NCBI GenBank assembly: GCA_963696495.1
Contig: CAVOKJ010000004.1
Span: 62,001 to 126,000 of the forward strand
Direction: 5' to 3'
Length of the DNA: 64,000 nucleotides
Source: Bog-756 sp963696495
Lineage (GTDB): Bacteria > Actinomycetota > Acidimicrobiia > Acidimicrobiales > RAAP-2
Shown: positions 1 to 10,688 of the stretch, one piece after another
Numbering within the stretch: position 1 is the first letter of the stretch
Layout: each line of letters opens with the position of its first letter
Translations under genes and position numbers: made by a program
The notes under the pieces: generated by a model
Database searches by the model: none
What the model was told of the DNA's origin: nothing
Seen by the model: the letters and a program-made list of their open reading frames with translations, nothing else

Positions 1-1991
<1,991 letters not shown>

Positions 1992-1995
<4 letters not shown>

Positions 1996-2489
1996 GCCGG
2001 CCGATCACACCGTCGAACTGGGCGTGGAGGGACGGGCCGCTGGAGGCCCCGGGCCCGGCCGTCGTGTTCGACGTCGACGGCGTCCTCTCGGACGCGGTGG
2101 GCCGCCAGCACTTCATCGAGCGGGGACGACGCGACTGGGAGGCCTTCTTCAACGTGTGCGGCGACGACCCGGTCATCGGCGAGCTGGCCCGCGTGCTCGA
2201 GCTCCTCGATCCACGGTTGCAGGTGATCCTGCTCACCGGCCGCCCCATGCGGGTCCAGCCCCAGACGCTGGCCTGGCTGGACCGGTACGGCCTTCGCTGG
2301 GACCTGCTCGTCATGCGGTCCCGCGGTGACTACTCCCAGGTCACCTGGTTCAAGCGGGACAGCGTCGACGAGCTGCGGGGCTACGGGTTCGACCTCAGGC
2401 TGGCCTTCGAGGACGACCCCAACAACTTCGCCATGTTCCACGCCGAGGGGATCCCCTGCGTGTACATCCACTCCGGCTACTACGACTGA
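1992..2489 (+). CDS. HAD-like hydrolase/phosphatase
   Basis: Protein of 165 aa with the HAD motif I VVFDVDGVLSD (Asp27 and Asp29 as nucleophile and acid/base), a motif II-like LLTGRP (Thr) in the middle and an acidic FEDDPNN near the end as motif IV. It is therefore a compact, probably soluble HAD-fold phosphohydrolase without a large cap; the substrate is unknown. GTG at 1992 overlaps the acs stop, so translation is probably coupled. The codons TAC GAC TGA that end the gene form the first bases of a 29-bp tandem repeat that continues downstream. The reading frame ends cleanly, so the family call is fairly safe but no pathway can be assigned. Confidence 0.75.
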
Positions 2490-2597
2490 GCAGCGCTCCG
2501 GGAGCGCGCTACGACTGAGCAGCGCTCCGGGAGCGCGCTACGACTGAGCAGCGCTCCGGGAGCGCGCTGACGACTGAGCAGCGCTCCGGGAGCGCGC
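2481..2597. repeat. four tandem copies of a 29-30 bp palindromic unit at a convergent gene junction
   Basis: Units lie at 2481-2509, 2510-2538, 2539-2567 and 2568-2597 (the last is 30 bp). Each begins TACGACTGAG (TGACGACTGAG in the fourth) and carries the inverted repeat GCGCTCC-G-GGAGCGC. Copy 1 contains the stop codon of the HAD gene. Copies 3 and 4 are translated on the other strand as the last 18 or so residues of Lnt, which stops at the copy 2/3 junction. The palindrome could act as a bidirectional terminator, but there is no T tract. Confidence 0.9.
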
Positions 2598-4334
2598 GTA
2601 GGCCTGAGCGCCCGACGACCGACCGGCGCGGCGCGGGCGGCGACGCGTGGCGAGCCACCACGCGACGACCAGGGCCGCCGCCGACAGGGCGAGTACCGGC
2701 GTGTCCCCGAACCGGACGTACACGGTGGTGCCGGAGCGACGCGACAGGGTGGCGAAGACGATCTGTCGGGCCCCGAGCACCGAGCGCTCCAGCAGCACGC
2801 CCCGGTTGGTGACGGCCGCGCTGAAGCCGGTCGGCGCCGCCTGCAGGAGGTCACGCCCCTGCTGGACGGCCTGCACCTCCGAGGCGGCGATCTCCTGGGT
2901 CGGCACCTGGGCGGTGGCGTAGGACGAGGTGTTGGTGGGGACGATCAGCAGCTGGGCACCGGCCCGCACCGCCGAGCGACCGCGGTCGGCGTAGAACACC
3001 TCGTAGGAGATCATCGCCCCGAGCGGGGCCGCCGGCGTGGGCAGCAGGCCGGAGCCATGGCCGGGCACGGCGTCCAGCGGGACCGAGGAGAGGTTGCCCA
3101 GATGGGCGAAGAAGCCGCGGTAGGGCACGTACTCCCCGAAGGGGACGCGGTGGACCTTCTCGAACCGCGACACCAGTGTCCCGTCCGGGCCCCAGGCCAC
3201 CACCTCGTTGCGGAAGGCGGTGGACGAGACGGTTTCGGTCACCCCGACCACCAGGGTCGTGTGCAGGCTGCGGGCCAGTTGCGACAGGACCGCCTCTTCG
3301 GGGGAGTCCGACAGCGTGGTGTCGAGGGAGACGACGTCCTCGGGCCAGAGGACCAGCTGGGGGGTGTCCCCGTGATCGAGTTGCTGCATGAGGCGCGTCG
3401 CCGCCATCTGGGCGGCCAGCACGACGCTGGGATCGATCTGGGACTTGCGGAAGCCCCGTGCACCGCCACCCTGGACGGCGGCCGTCGAGACGGTGCCGAG
3501 CGACGGCCCGCCGTCGGGCGCGTGGTCGGCGGCTGCGACCACGGCGACCACGGCGCCGCAGGCCACCACGGCCACGAGGGCCAGCGGCCCGAGACCGGCG
3601 ACCGCGCCGGCGAGGAGGCCCGGGTGCTCCCCTCCACGCCCCGTGGCCGGGGTGGGATCGTCCCGGGCGAAGGCGCGGGCCCGGCGACCGTCACCCACCG
3701 CCGAGGCGACGAACTCGACGAGGGCGGCGAAGCCCACGCCGCCCACGAAGACGGCCGCGTTGAGGCCGAGGGGACCTCCGAGCCGGGCCACCCCGAGCAA
3801 GGGCCCACCGGCCTGCCCGAGGAACACGCCGCCGATCGGCAGTCCGCCGAAGGGCCAGGTGGCCCGGACCGACTCGGCCAGGGTGAGGGCGGCCGGGAAG
3901 GCGAGGGCGCGGGCCGCGGTCGGCCCGGCCGGCACGGCCAGGCAGGCGACGGCGACGAATCCCGCCTCGAGGGCGATCAGCACGACGGCCCCGGCGAGGG
4001 TGAACGAACGGACCCAGAACAGGCCGGGCACGTACATGCCCAGGCCGGCCAGCCAACCGGCCCAGAGCCGGGTCCGCGGGCGCAGCCCGGCGAGCCGCCA
4101 CCACAGCAGGCCCGCGGCCGGGAAGGCGATGATCCACCATCCCCACGGTGGCAGGGAGAGAGCCAGGCCCACCCCGGCCGCCAGCGAGGGGAGCGCGACC
4201 ATGCCCCGGGCCGGGACGACCGCTCCGTTCCGCCGGTGGGTCATGGTGACCCGGGACGGTCGCCAGGGCGGGGGTTCGGACTCCCCGGGGGAGGGAGGGG
4301 GGACCGCCGTCGACAGCGGCTGCTCCCCGGTCAT
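2538..4334 (-). CDS. lnt: apolipoprotein N-acyltransferase-like protein with Cys-to-Ser at the catalytic position
   Basis: Membrane enzyme family that N-acylates the lipid-modified Cys of lipoproteins. About 598 aa: hydrophobic helices from roughly 45 to 270, then a nitrilase-fold periplasmic domain. The catalytic Glu (LVLWPEDVV, E332) and Lys (FEKVHRVPFGEY, K393) are present. The usual ICYE nucleophile motif reads ISYEVF, giving Ser443 (codon TCC on the coding strand) where E. coli has Cys387. The C-terminus ends in a duplicated ARSRSAAQS-type tail encoded by the 29-bp repeat array. It lies 39 bp downstream of cgoX on the same strand and may be read from the hem operon. Starts at Met31 or Met45 are possible; the first transmembrane helix begins after Met45. 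Activity is uncertain because of the Ser. Confidence 0.85.
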   Translation of the reverse strand: MTGEQPLSTAVPPPSPGESEPPPWRPSRVTMTHRRNGAVVPARGMVALPSLAAGVGLALSLPPWGWWIIAFPAAGLLWWRLAGLRPRTRLWAGWLAGLGMYVPGLFWVRSFTLAGAVVLIALEAGFVAVACLAVPAGPTAARALAFPAALTLAESVRATWPFGGLPIGGVFLGQAGGPLLGVARLGGPLGLNAAVFVGGVGFAALVEFVASAVGDGRRARAFARDDPTPATGRGGEHPGLLAGAVAGLGPLALVAVVACGAVVAVVAAADHAPDGGPSLGTVSTAAVQGGGARGFRKSQIDPSVVLAAQMAATRLMQQLDHGDTPQLVLWPEDVVSLDTTLSDSPEEAVLSQLARSLHTTLVVGVTETVSSTAFRNEVVAWGPDGTLVSRFEKVHRVPFGEYVPYRGFFAHLGNLSSVPLDAVPGHGSGLLPTPAAPLGAMISYEVFYADRGRSAVRAGAQLLIVPTNTSSYATAQVPTQEIAASEVQAVQQGRDLLQAAPTGFSAAVTNRGVLLERSVLGARQIVFATLSRRSGTTVYVRFGDTPVLALSAAALVVAWWLATRRRPRRAGRSSGAQAYARSRSAAQSSARSRSAAQS

Positions 4335-4373
4335 CGGGCCGACGGGGTCATCGCCCGGCGACGGGGCCCGCCA

Positions 4374-5948
4374 TCATGACGACGCGGGCCCGGACCTGTG
4401 CCCCAGGGAGGCCAGCACCCGTTGCGCCGCGGCCCGTCCGCTGCCGATGCACGCCGGGATCCCCACGCCGCGGAGCGCGGCCCCGGCGATGCCCACTGCG
4501 CCGAGTCCGGCCACGTCCTGGTCGATCCGGCCGACGCGGAGCAGGTGACCGACCTCGTACTGGGGGAGCGCGTCCTGCCACCGCGTCACCGAGGCGTGGA
4601 GGGGCGGGTGCCGCACGCCGAGCAGGGCGTCCAGCTCGCCCAGCACCGACGCGGTCAGCTCGGCGTCGTCCATCAGGGCGTGGCGCTCGTCCCCGTACCG
4701 GCCGACCGATGCCCGGATGAGCTCGTCGTCGGGTCTGGACAGGTTCGGCCACTTCCGGGACAGGTAGGTCGCCCCGGTGATCAGGGACGGCCGGCCGTCG
4801 ATCGTCGACGTGCGGGGAACCAGGAACCCGGTTCCCCGCAGCGGGGCGGTGACGGCCCCCGGGGGGAGGGCCAGGGTGACCACGGCGACGGACGCGTACT
4901 CGATGGTGCTGAGCATTCCGGCGGCGACCGGTGCGTGGGGGGCCAGGAGCACGGCGGCCTCCCTGGCCGGGACGGCCAGTACCAGCCCGTCCGCCTCCGG
5001 CCCGTCCGCCGTCCGGTCGCCGCCGACGGTCCCCGGCCCGCTGCCGTTGCCGTCCACGGTCCCCGCCGACGCCGTGCGGCCGAGGGTGAGCTGCCAGCGG
5101 GACGGACCCGGTCCTCGGTCCCCGGTCCATTCCACGGACTCGACCGGTGTCGAGGTGTGCACCACGACGCCGCGACGCTGCAGCTCGGCGGCCAGGAGCT
5201 CGGCGAGGCTGGCCGTGCCGTCGGGCAGCGACCAGAAGGCCGGTGAGGTCGCCGGCGGCGCCGGCGCCGACGACGCCGACGACGGGCTCGGTCGGCGCAT
5301 CACCCGGCCCAGGGCCCTCATGAGGCTGCCCGGCTGGTCCGAGGCGGCGATGAGCACGGGAAAGGTCGCCGCCGCGCTGAGCTCGTCGACGCCACCCGCC
5401 TGGATGCCGCCGACCAGCGGATCGACCATCCGTTCCACCACGGGCCGGCCCAGCCGGTCCCCGACGATGCGGCCCACCGAACGGTCGCCGAAGGTCATGC
5501 CGGTGCGGAGGTGGGGCTTGACGAGGTCCTTCGCCACCCCGATCGACTCGACCGGGCTCAGGATCCCCGACCTGAAGAGGGGCCACCATCTCGTGGGCAC
5601 GCCCAGGTTCAGCCCGTCGGGCATCATGCGCAGGCGGCCCCGTGCCCAGATCGATGCGCCCGACGCGCCCACGGGGACGAGCGTGTCCTCGAGGCCGAGC
5701 TCGGCACACAGGTCGGTCGCCTCGGGGCGCCGGGCCAGGAAGCCGTCGGCGGCCAGGTCGACCCTCCGTCCGGCGAACTCGGCCGTCCGCATCTTGCCGC
5801 CGGTCCTGTCCGACGCCTCGAAGACGTGCACCTCCGGTCCCGAATCGCCGCCGGCGCCGGCCGTGACCAGCTCCCAGGCGGCGGCCAGCCCGGCGATGCC
5901 CCCGCCGACGACGGCCACGACCGGCCGCGGCCCGGGCGAGCTGCTCAT
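4374..5948 (-). CDS. cgoX: coproporphyrinogen/protoporphyrinogen oxidase (HemY/CgoX type)
   Basis: FAD-dependent oxidase of 524 aa, producing coproporphyrin III in the actinobacterial (coproporphyrin-dependent) haem pathway, or protoporphyrin IX in the classical one. The N-terminal Rossmann motif VVGGGIAGLAAAWEL (about 10-24) and the following EASDRTGGKMRT are typical of flavin amine oxidase-like proteins. The C-terminal AALRGVGIPACIGSGRAAA is the second FAD-contact region seen in HemY. ATG at 5948 overlaps the hemH stop (ATGA), which fixes the start and shows translational coupling. A Gly/Ser/Pro-rich insertion at about 250-265 (SPSSASSAPAPPATS) and another at about 330-350 look like surface loops. 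No chdC/hemQ is seen in the window. Confidence 0.92.
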   Translation of the reverse strand: MSSSPGPRPVVAVVGGGIAGLAAAWELVTAGAGGDSGPEVHVFEASDRTGGKMRTAEFAGRRVDLAADGFLARRPEATDLCAELGLEDTLVPVGASGASIWARGRLRMMPDGLNLGVPTRWWPLFRSGILSPVESIGVAKDLVKPHLRTGMTFGDRSVGRIVGDRLGRPVVERMVDPLVGGIQAGGVDELSAAATFPVLIAASDQPGSLMRALGRVMRRPSPSSASSAPAPPATSPAFWSLPDGTASLAELLAAELQRRGVVVHTSTPVESVEWTGDRGPGPSRWQLTLGRTASAGTVDGNGSGPGTVGGDRTADGPEADGLVLAVPAREAAVLLAPHAPVAAGMLSTIEYASVAVVTLALPPGAVTAPLRGTGFLVPRTSTIDGRPSLITGATYLSRKWPNLSRPDDELIRASVGRYGDERHALMDDAELTASVLGELDALLGVRHPPLHASVTRWQDALPQYEVGHLLRVGRIDQDVAGLGAVGIAGAALRGVGIPACIGSGRAAAQRVLASLGHRSGPASS

Positions 5949-6976
5949 GAAGGCGACCGGCCGCCGACCTCGGGCCGTGGCACACCGACGGCTGCGCCCC
6001 GCACGACGTCGGCGATCAGGTGCACGAACCCGGGGTCGTCGTTGAGCGAGGCCGTCCTGGCGAACCCGATGCCCAGTGAGTCGGCCAGGCGGCGTGCCTC
6101 GATGTCGAGGTCGTAGAGGACCTCGAGGTGGTCCGAGACGAACCCGACCGGGCACACCACCACCGACGTGGCCCCCTCGTCGGCCACCCGCCTCATCTCG
6201 ACGAGCAGGTCGGGGCCGATCCACGGGTCGGCCGTCCGGCCCGCGCTCTGCCAGGCGACCCCCCAGCTCAGGTCGGGGACGTCGTCGAGGCCCAGGAGCT
6301 CGGCGATGTCGGCCGCCGACTCGGCCACCTGGTCCGGGTAGGGGTCGCCCTCGGCCACCACCCGGAGGGGGAGGCTGTGGGCGGTGAAGAAGACGGCCGT
6401 CGGTCCCGGGCCGCCGGTGCGCGGCGAGTCCAAGGCCACCCGGGTGCGGGCGGCCAGCAGCTCGGCGAACCCCGGGACCCGGTGCCAGGAGTCGACGGCC
6501 GTGAAGCCGAGCGACGCGCCGGCCGCGGCCTGTTCCGCCCGTCGGATGTACTCGCCGGATCCGAGCGACGACTGGTGCGGGGTGAGCACGACGCCGACCA
6601 CGCGGCCGACGCCGGCCTGCGCCAGCTCGGCCGTGGCCTCCTCGATGGTGGGCGACACGTACTTGGCGCCGTAGCGGACCACGTAGCGACCGGGATCCCG
6701 GCCGTCGAGGGCAGCGGCCACCCCGTCCACCTGGGCCCGCGTCCGCTGGGTGAGCGGTGACGTCCCGCCGATGGCCTCGTACCGCCCGACCAGCTCGTCG
6801 AGGAGCTCGGGGGGAGGGGGGCTGCCACGGCGGATGGTGGTGTAGAAGGGCTCGATGGCCTCCGGCGTGGCCGGCGTCCCGTGGGCCATCACCAGGACGC
6901 CGACGGTCTGCCCCGCCGGGTCCGGCCGGTCGGGGGAGGCCGGGCCGGGGTCGCCGTCGGAGGCCGCCGCGGTCAT
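5945..6976 (-). CDS. hemH: ferrochelatase (coproporphyrin ferrochelatase type)
   Basis: Inserts Fe2+ into the porphyrin; in Actinobacteria with this gene set the substrate is probably coproporphyrin III (CpfC). Length 343 aa, normal for soluble bacterial enzymes. Visible family signatures are VLVMAHGTPATPE near the N-terminus, GVVLTPHQSSLGSGEY, FFTAHSLPLRV with the metal-binding His, and CPVGFVSDHLEVLYDLD with the conserved Glu. The start ATG at 6976 overlaps the hemE stop (ATGA) and its own stop overlaps the cgoX start, so hemE-hemH-cgoX form one tightly coupled operon. No transmembrane segment is apparent. Confidence 0.93.
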   Translation of the reverse strand: MTAAASDGDPGPASPDRPDPAGQTVGVLVMAHGTPATPEAIEPFYTTIRRGSPPPPELLDELVGRYEAIGGTSPLTQRTRAQVDGVAAALDGRDPGRYVVRYGAKYVSPTIEEATAELAQAGVGRVVGVVLTPHQSSLGSGEYIRRAEQAAAGASLGFTAVDSWHRVPGFAELLAARTRVALDSPRTGGPGPTAVFFTAHSLPLRVVAEGDPYPDQVAESAADIAELLGLDDVPDLSWGVAWQSAGRTADPWIGPDLLVEMRRVADEGATSVVVCPVGFVSDHLEVLYDLDIEARRLADSLGIGFARTASLNDDPGFVHLIADVVRGAAVGVPRPEVGGRSPS

Positions 6977-8058
6977 GCTCCGCCCGCCACGCCGGCGCGG
7001 CCTTCGGTGTGGACCAGCTCGACGACTCGCTCGAGGATGGCCGGGTCGGTCTCGGGGAGGACGCCGTGCCCCAGGTTGAAGATGTGCCCGGGTGCCCCGC
7101 CGGCCCGGTCGAGCACGTCACGGGTCTCCGCCTCCACGACCTCCCAGCCGGTGAGGCACAGGGCCGGGTCGAGGTTCCCCTGCACGGCCACCCCCGGGCC
7201 CACGCGCTGCCTGGCCTCGTCCAGTGGCACCCGCCAGTCGATGCCCACCACCTGGCTGCCGGCGGTGGCCATCAGCCGGAGCAGTTCCCCGGTCCCCACC
7301 CCGAAGAGGATGGTGGGCACGTCCGGATGAGACTCGGCCAGCCCCTCGAAGAGCCGCCGGGTGGCCGGCAGGACGAGGGCCTCGTAGTGGTGGGGCGCCA
7401 GGATCCCGGCCCAGCTGTCGAACACCTGGACGGCGGACGCCCCGGCATCGATCTGGGAGCGCAGGGAGGCGAGCGCCAGCTCGCCCAGCCGGTCGACGAG
7501 CTCGTGCCAGACAACCGGGTCACCGTGCATGAGGGCCTTCACCCGGGTGAAGTTCTTCGAGGGCCCGCCCTCCACCAGGTAGCTGGCCACGGTGAACGGG
7601 CCCCCGGCGAACCCGATGAGCGGGACGCGCAGCTGCCCGGCCAGGATCCGCACCGCCTCGATGACGTAGGGCGTGTCGACCTCGGGCTCGAGCGGGCGGA
7701 GGCGCGCCAGGTCCTCCTTCCGGCGGAACGGTTCGTCCACCACGGGGCCGGTGCCCGGCGCGATGTCGACCCCGAAGCCGATGGCCGCCACCGGCACGAC
7801 GATGTCGGAGAAGAGGATGGCGGCGTCCGTGCCGTAGCGGTCGACCGGCTGGAGGGTCAGCTCGGCAGCCAGCTCCGGCTGGGCGATGGCGTCGAGGATG
7901 CTGCCCGCCCCCCGCGCCGCCCGGTACTCGGGCAGCGCCCGACCGGCCTGCCGCATGAACCAGACCGGCACGTGGTCGACGGCGAGCCCGCGACAGGCCC
8001 TCAGGAATGCCGAGTGGTCGAATGGTCCGGTCGTCGGCGCGTCCATGGTCTGAGCCAC
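6973..8058 (-). CDS. hemE: uroporphyrinogen decarboxylase
   Basis: Decarboxylates the four acetate side chains of uroporphyrinogen III to give coproporphyrinogen III. The 361-aa protein has the UroD signature PVWFMRQAGRALPEYR near residues 31-46, DAAILFSDIVVPVAAIGFGV, and GHIFNLGHGVLPETDP near the end. The GTG start at 8058 has a GAGG 6 nt upstream; ATG at 8046 (fifth codon) is an alternative. It is the first gene of the hemE-hemH-cgoX(-lnt) operon. A TAGACT promoter box at 8145-8150 and a candidate 23-codon leaderless ORF lie just upstream, so translation of hemE may depend on that leader. Confidence 0.95.
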   Translation of the reverse strand: MAQTMDAPTTGPFDHSAFLRACRGLAVDHVPVWFMRQAGRALPEYRAARGAGSILDAIAQPELAAELTLQPVDRYGTDAAILFSDIVVPVAAIGFGVDIAPGTGPVVDEPFRRKEDLARLRPLEPEVDTPYVIEAVRILAGQLRVPLIGFAGGPFTVASYLVEGGPSKNFTRVKALMHGDPVVWHELVDRLGELALASLRSQIDAGASAVQVFDSWAGILAPHHYEALVLPATRRLFEGLAESHPDVPTILFGVGTGELLRLMATAGSQVVGIDWRVPLDEARQRVGPGVAVQGNLDPALCLTGWEVVEAETRDVLDRAGGAPGHIFNLGHGVLPETDPAILERVVELVHTEGRAGVAGGA

Positions 8059-8066
8059 CGCCGGCC

Positions 8067-8138
8067 TCAGCGGGGCGCCGACAGGGCATGGACCGGCGCC
8101 GCATCACCCGGCGTGCCAGTTCCAGCGGGTTCGGCCAT
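8067..8138 (-). CDS. candidate leaderless upstream ORF (23 aa) before hemE
   Basis: ATG at 8138 lies exactly 6 nt after a TAGACT box, the same geometry as other starts in this window. The frame reads MAEPAGTGTPGDAAPVHA and ends with TGA 8 nt before the hemE GTG. It could be a leader peptide coupling hemE translation, or simply 5' UTR. There is no homology argument; the call rests on the promoter geometry and position. Confidence 0.3.
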   Translation of the reverse strand: MAEPAGTGTPGDAAPVHALSAPR

Positions 8139-8144
8139 GGCCAG

Positions 8145-8150
8145 AGTCTA
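8145..8150 (-). promoter_or_regulatory. -10 box (TAGACT) of the hem operon
   Basis: TAGACT on the minus strand lies 6 nt before ATG 8138 and about 86 nt before the hemE GTG. It matches the TANNNT-N6-8-start pattern repeated across the window. No convincing -35 was picked out. Confidence 0.45.
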
Positions 8151-8209
8151 CGAGAGCCGGTCGGACCCCGAACGACGGTCCTCCCGTCGCGTCCGCGCGG
8201 GCGGGGGCA

Positions 8210-8215
8210 TACAAT
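8210..8215 (+). promoter_or_regulatory. -10 box (TACAAT) for the helD-like gene
   Basis: GCATACAAT is a near-consensus, extended -10 element. A transcript would begin around 8222, leaving about 40 nt of leader with a GGAGG Shine-Dalgarno before the GTG at 8262. Confidence 0.5.
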
Positions 8216-8261
8216 CGAGGGTTCCCCTGAGCAGGCGGGGGCACGCAGATCGGAGGTGGAG

Positions 8262-10688
8262 GTGGAAGAGGAGCGCCAGGCCGAGCAGGAGTTCGTCGAC
8301 ATGGCCTACGCACGCCTCGACGCCATGCGGAGCGACGCCAACTCGATGATGGAGGGGGTGCTCGACCTCGGGAGGGGCGGGACGTTCCAGTCCCGGACCG
8401 AGCGCGACGTGATCGTCCGGACCAGCCTGGCCAGGCTCGAGCAGCTGGACATCGGCGATCAGGCCCTCACCTTCGGGCGGATCGACCGGCTGGTCGAGGG
8501 CCCCGAGCATGCCGCGTCCGCCGAGCGCCCCGGCGCTTCCGGGGCGAACGGATCCAGTGCCGCCGACGGGCCGGAGCCCCGGGCGGGCGGGGCGGACGGG
8601 GCGGACGACGGGGTGGAGACCGAGACGTTCCACATCGGCCGCCTCGCCATCCACAGTGCCGACCACGACCCCCTGGTGGTCGATTGGCGGGCCCCCATCG
8701 CCGAGCCGTTCTACCGGGCCACCGGGCGGGACCCGCAGGGCCTCGTCCTTCGCCGCCACCTCGCCCTCGAGGGCCGGCGGGTGGTCGGGTTGGAGGACGA
8801 GCGGTTCAACGGGCCTGGCGGCCCCGGGCCGTCGCTGGAGGAGGCGACGGCCGGCGAGGGCTTCGAGGGCGACGGCGTGGACGGTGACGGCGAGGCCGGT
8901 GGTGAGCTGATCGTCGGGGACCTTCCCATCGGTGGGCCCGCCGCCCTGCTCGCCGCCCTCGACCGGGCCCGGTCCGGCCGGATGACCGACATCGTCTCGA
9001 CCATCCAGCGCGAGCAGGACGAGATCATCCGGGCCCCCCTGAGCGGGGTGCTCCTGGTGCAGGGTGGCCCGGGGACGGGGAAGACGGCGGTCGCCCTCCA
9101 CCGGGCCGCCTACCTCCTCTACACCCACCGGTTCCCGCTCGAGCGCCAGGGGGTCCTCGTGGTGGGCCCCAACCCCCTCTTCCTGCGCTACATCGAGCAG
9201 GTCCTCCCGTCACTGGGCGAGACCGGCGTGACGTTGTCCACCGTGTCGGGACTGGTTCCCGAGATCCGCATCACCGGTGACGGCGACGCCGACGTCGCCC
9301 GTCTGAAGGGCGACGCCCGGATGGCGAAGTTCGTGGCCCGGGCCGTCCGGTCCCGCCAGCGCGCGCTCCCGGCGGAGGTCGCCGTGCCCTACGGCGCACT
9401 GCTGCTGCACCTCTCGGTCGAGGACAGCAGGCAGATCGTCGACACGGTGCGGCGGCGACCCGGGACCCACAACGCCCGACGCCGGATGGTCGAGCAGGCC
9501 GTGGCCCAGCTGCTGGCCGACCGGGCCCGCCAGACCCAGCAGACGCTCGGGGTCGGGGTGCCGGCGTCGGTCACCGCCTTCCCCGGGTACGAGGACCCCT
9601 CGGAGTTGGACGACGACGAGTTCGACCTCGAGGACTTCTCCCGCAAGGTGCGGCGGGTCCCCGAGCTGGCCGAGGCGCTCGACCGGATGTGGCCGCGGCT
9701 GTCGCCCCACGAGCTGCTCCACGACCTGTTCGGCGCCCCGCCGCTGATCGCCGCGGCGGGCAGGGGCCTGCTCACCCCCGACGAGCAACAGCTCCTGAGG
9801 CGGCCCCGCTCGTCCTCGTTCGAAGCGGTCGAGTGGACCCCGGCGGACGCGGCCCTGGTCGACGAGGCCCGCAACCTGCTCGGACCGAGGAACGGCAGCG
9901 GCGAGGACGGGCTCCGCAAGTACGGGCACATCGTGGTGGACGAGGTCCAGGACCTGTCGCCGATGCAGTTGCGCATGCTCACCCGCCGTTCGCTCTCCGG
10001 CTCGATGACCGTGGTCGGGGACATCGCCCAGGCCACCGCCCCCTGGGCCCCCTCCTCGTGGTCGGACATCACCGAGCACCTGCCCCGCCGGCGTCCGGCC
10101 CGCACGGTGGAGCTGACCGTGAGCTACCGGACCCCCGCCGAGGTCCTGGCCGTGGCCACCAGGGTGTTGGCCGTCGCCGCTCCCGACCTGACCCCGCCGC
10201 GGCCGGTTCGCCGCACCGGCGAGGAGCCGAGGATGATCGCCGTGCGTAACGGCGACGGGGGCCTCGAGGGTGTGACCGTGGAGGACCTGGCCCGGCGCGT
10301 GGCCGAGGTCGCCGGTGACGAGGTGGTGGCGGTCACGCCCGGCCGTGTGGCCATCCTCGCCCCGTCCACCCTCCTGCCGGCCGTGTCCGACGCACTGGCG
10401 GCCATCGGGCTCCCGGTGGTCGACGCCCGGGACATGAGGAAGGGCGGCCTGTCCGAGCCGCTCGTGCTGCTGGCCGCCGATGCGACCAACGGGCTGGAGT
10501 TCGACTCGGTGGTCGTGGTGGAGCCCGGGCTCATCGCCGGTGAGACGGCGAGGGGACTGCGGACCCTGTACGTGGCCCTCACCCGGCCCACCCAGCACCT
10601 CACCGTGGTCCACCTGTCCCCTCCGCCGGCGGCGCTGGACGGGGCCCACCGGGCCGCCCATGAGGAGCCGGCACCAGCTGTTTCCTAG
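8262..10688 (+). CDS. helD: HelD/UvrD-like superfamily 1 ATPase (RNA polymerase-associated helicase family)
   Basis: About 808 aa. The N-terminal part (EEERQAEQEFVDMAYARLDAMR) is a predicted coiled coil, as in actinobacterial HelD. Walker A is GGPGTGKTAVALHRAAYLLY, Walker B is VVDEVQDLSPMQLRML, and the SF1 C-terminal motif is LYVALTRPTQHLTVVHLS. HelD proteins bind RNA polymerase and release stalled or nucleic-acid-bound complexes; the related HelR is linked to rifamycin tolerance in some actinobacteria. GTG 8262 is chosen because GGAGG lies 5 nt upstream; the frame is open further upstream, but that region holds the promoter. A Gly/Ala-rich insertion (about 80-120) and an acidic one (about 195-220) are probably disordered loops. 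Assignment to HelD rather than another UvrD-like protein is family-level inference. Confidence 0.82.
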   Translation: MEEERQAEQEFVDMAYARLDAMRSDANSMMEGVLDLGRGGTFQSRTERDVIVRTSLARLEQLDIGDQALTFGRIDRLVEGPEHAASAERPGASGANGSSAADGPEPRAGGADGADDGVETETFHIGRLAIHSADHDPLVVDWRAPIAEPFYRATGRDPQGLVLRRHLALEGRRVVGLEDERFNGPGGPGPSLEEATAGEGFEGDGVDGDGEAGGELIVGDLPIGGPAALLAALDRARSGRMTDIVSTIQREQDEIIRAPLSGVLLVQGGPGTGKTAVALHRAAYLLYTHRFPLERQGVLVVGPNPLFLRYIEQVLPSLGETGVTLSTVSGLVPEIRITGDGDADVARLKGDARMAKFVARAVRSRQRALPAEVAVPYGALLLHLSVEDSRQIVDTVRRRPGTHNARRRMVEQAVAQLLADRARQTQQTLGVGVPASVTAFPGYEDPSELDDDEFDLEDFSRKVRRVPELAEALDRMWPRLSPHELLHDLFGAPPLIAAAGRGLLTPDEQQLLRRPRSSSFEAVEWTPADAALVDEARNLLGPRNGSGEDGLRKYGHIVVDEVQDLSPMQLRMLTRRSLSGSMTVVGDIAQATAPWAPSSWSDITEHLPRRRPARTVELTVSYRTPAEVLAVATRVLAVAAPDLTPPRPVRRTGEEPRMIAVRNGDGGLEGVTVEDLARRVAEVAGDEVVAVTPGRVAILAPSTLLPAVSDALAAIGLPVVDARDMRKGGLSEPLVLLAADATNGLEFDSVVVVEPGLIAGETARGLRTLYVALTRPTQHLTVVHLSPPPAALDGAHRAAHEEPAPAVS

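Noticed and set aside
2481..2597. CRISPR array
   Set aside because: Copies are contiguous without unique spacers, and no cas gene is near.
4374..7121. One continuous 915-residue frame covering cgoX and much of hemH/hemE
   Set aside because: Only the part from 5948 carries HemY/CgoX motifs; the upstream extension is Arg/Gly/Pro-rich antisense-type sequence overlapping the real hemH.
8007..8261. Upstream extension of the HelD-like frame
   Set aside because: It runs through a consensus -10 box and into the hemE start, and has no protein-family features; the GTG with a Shine-Dalgarno at 8262 is preferred.
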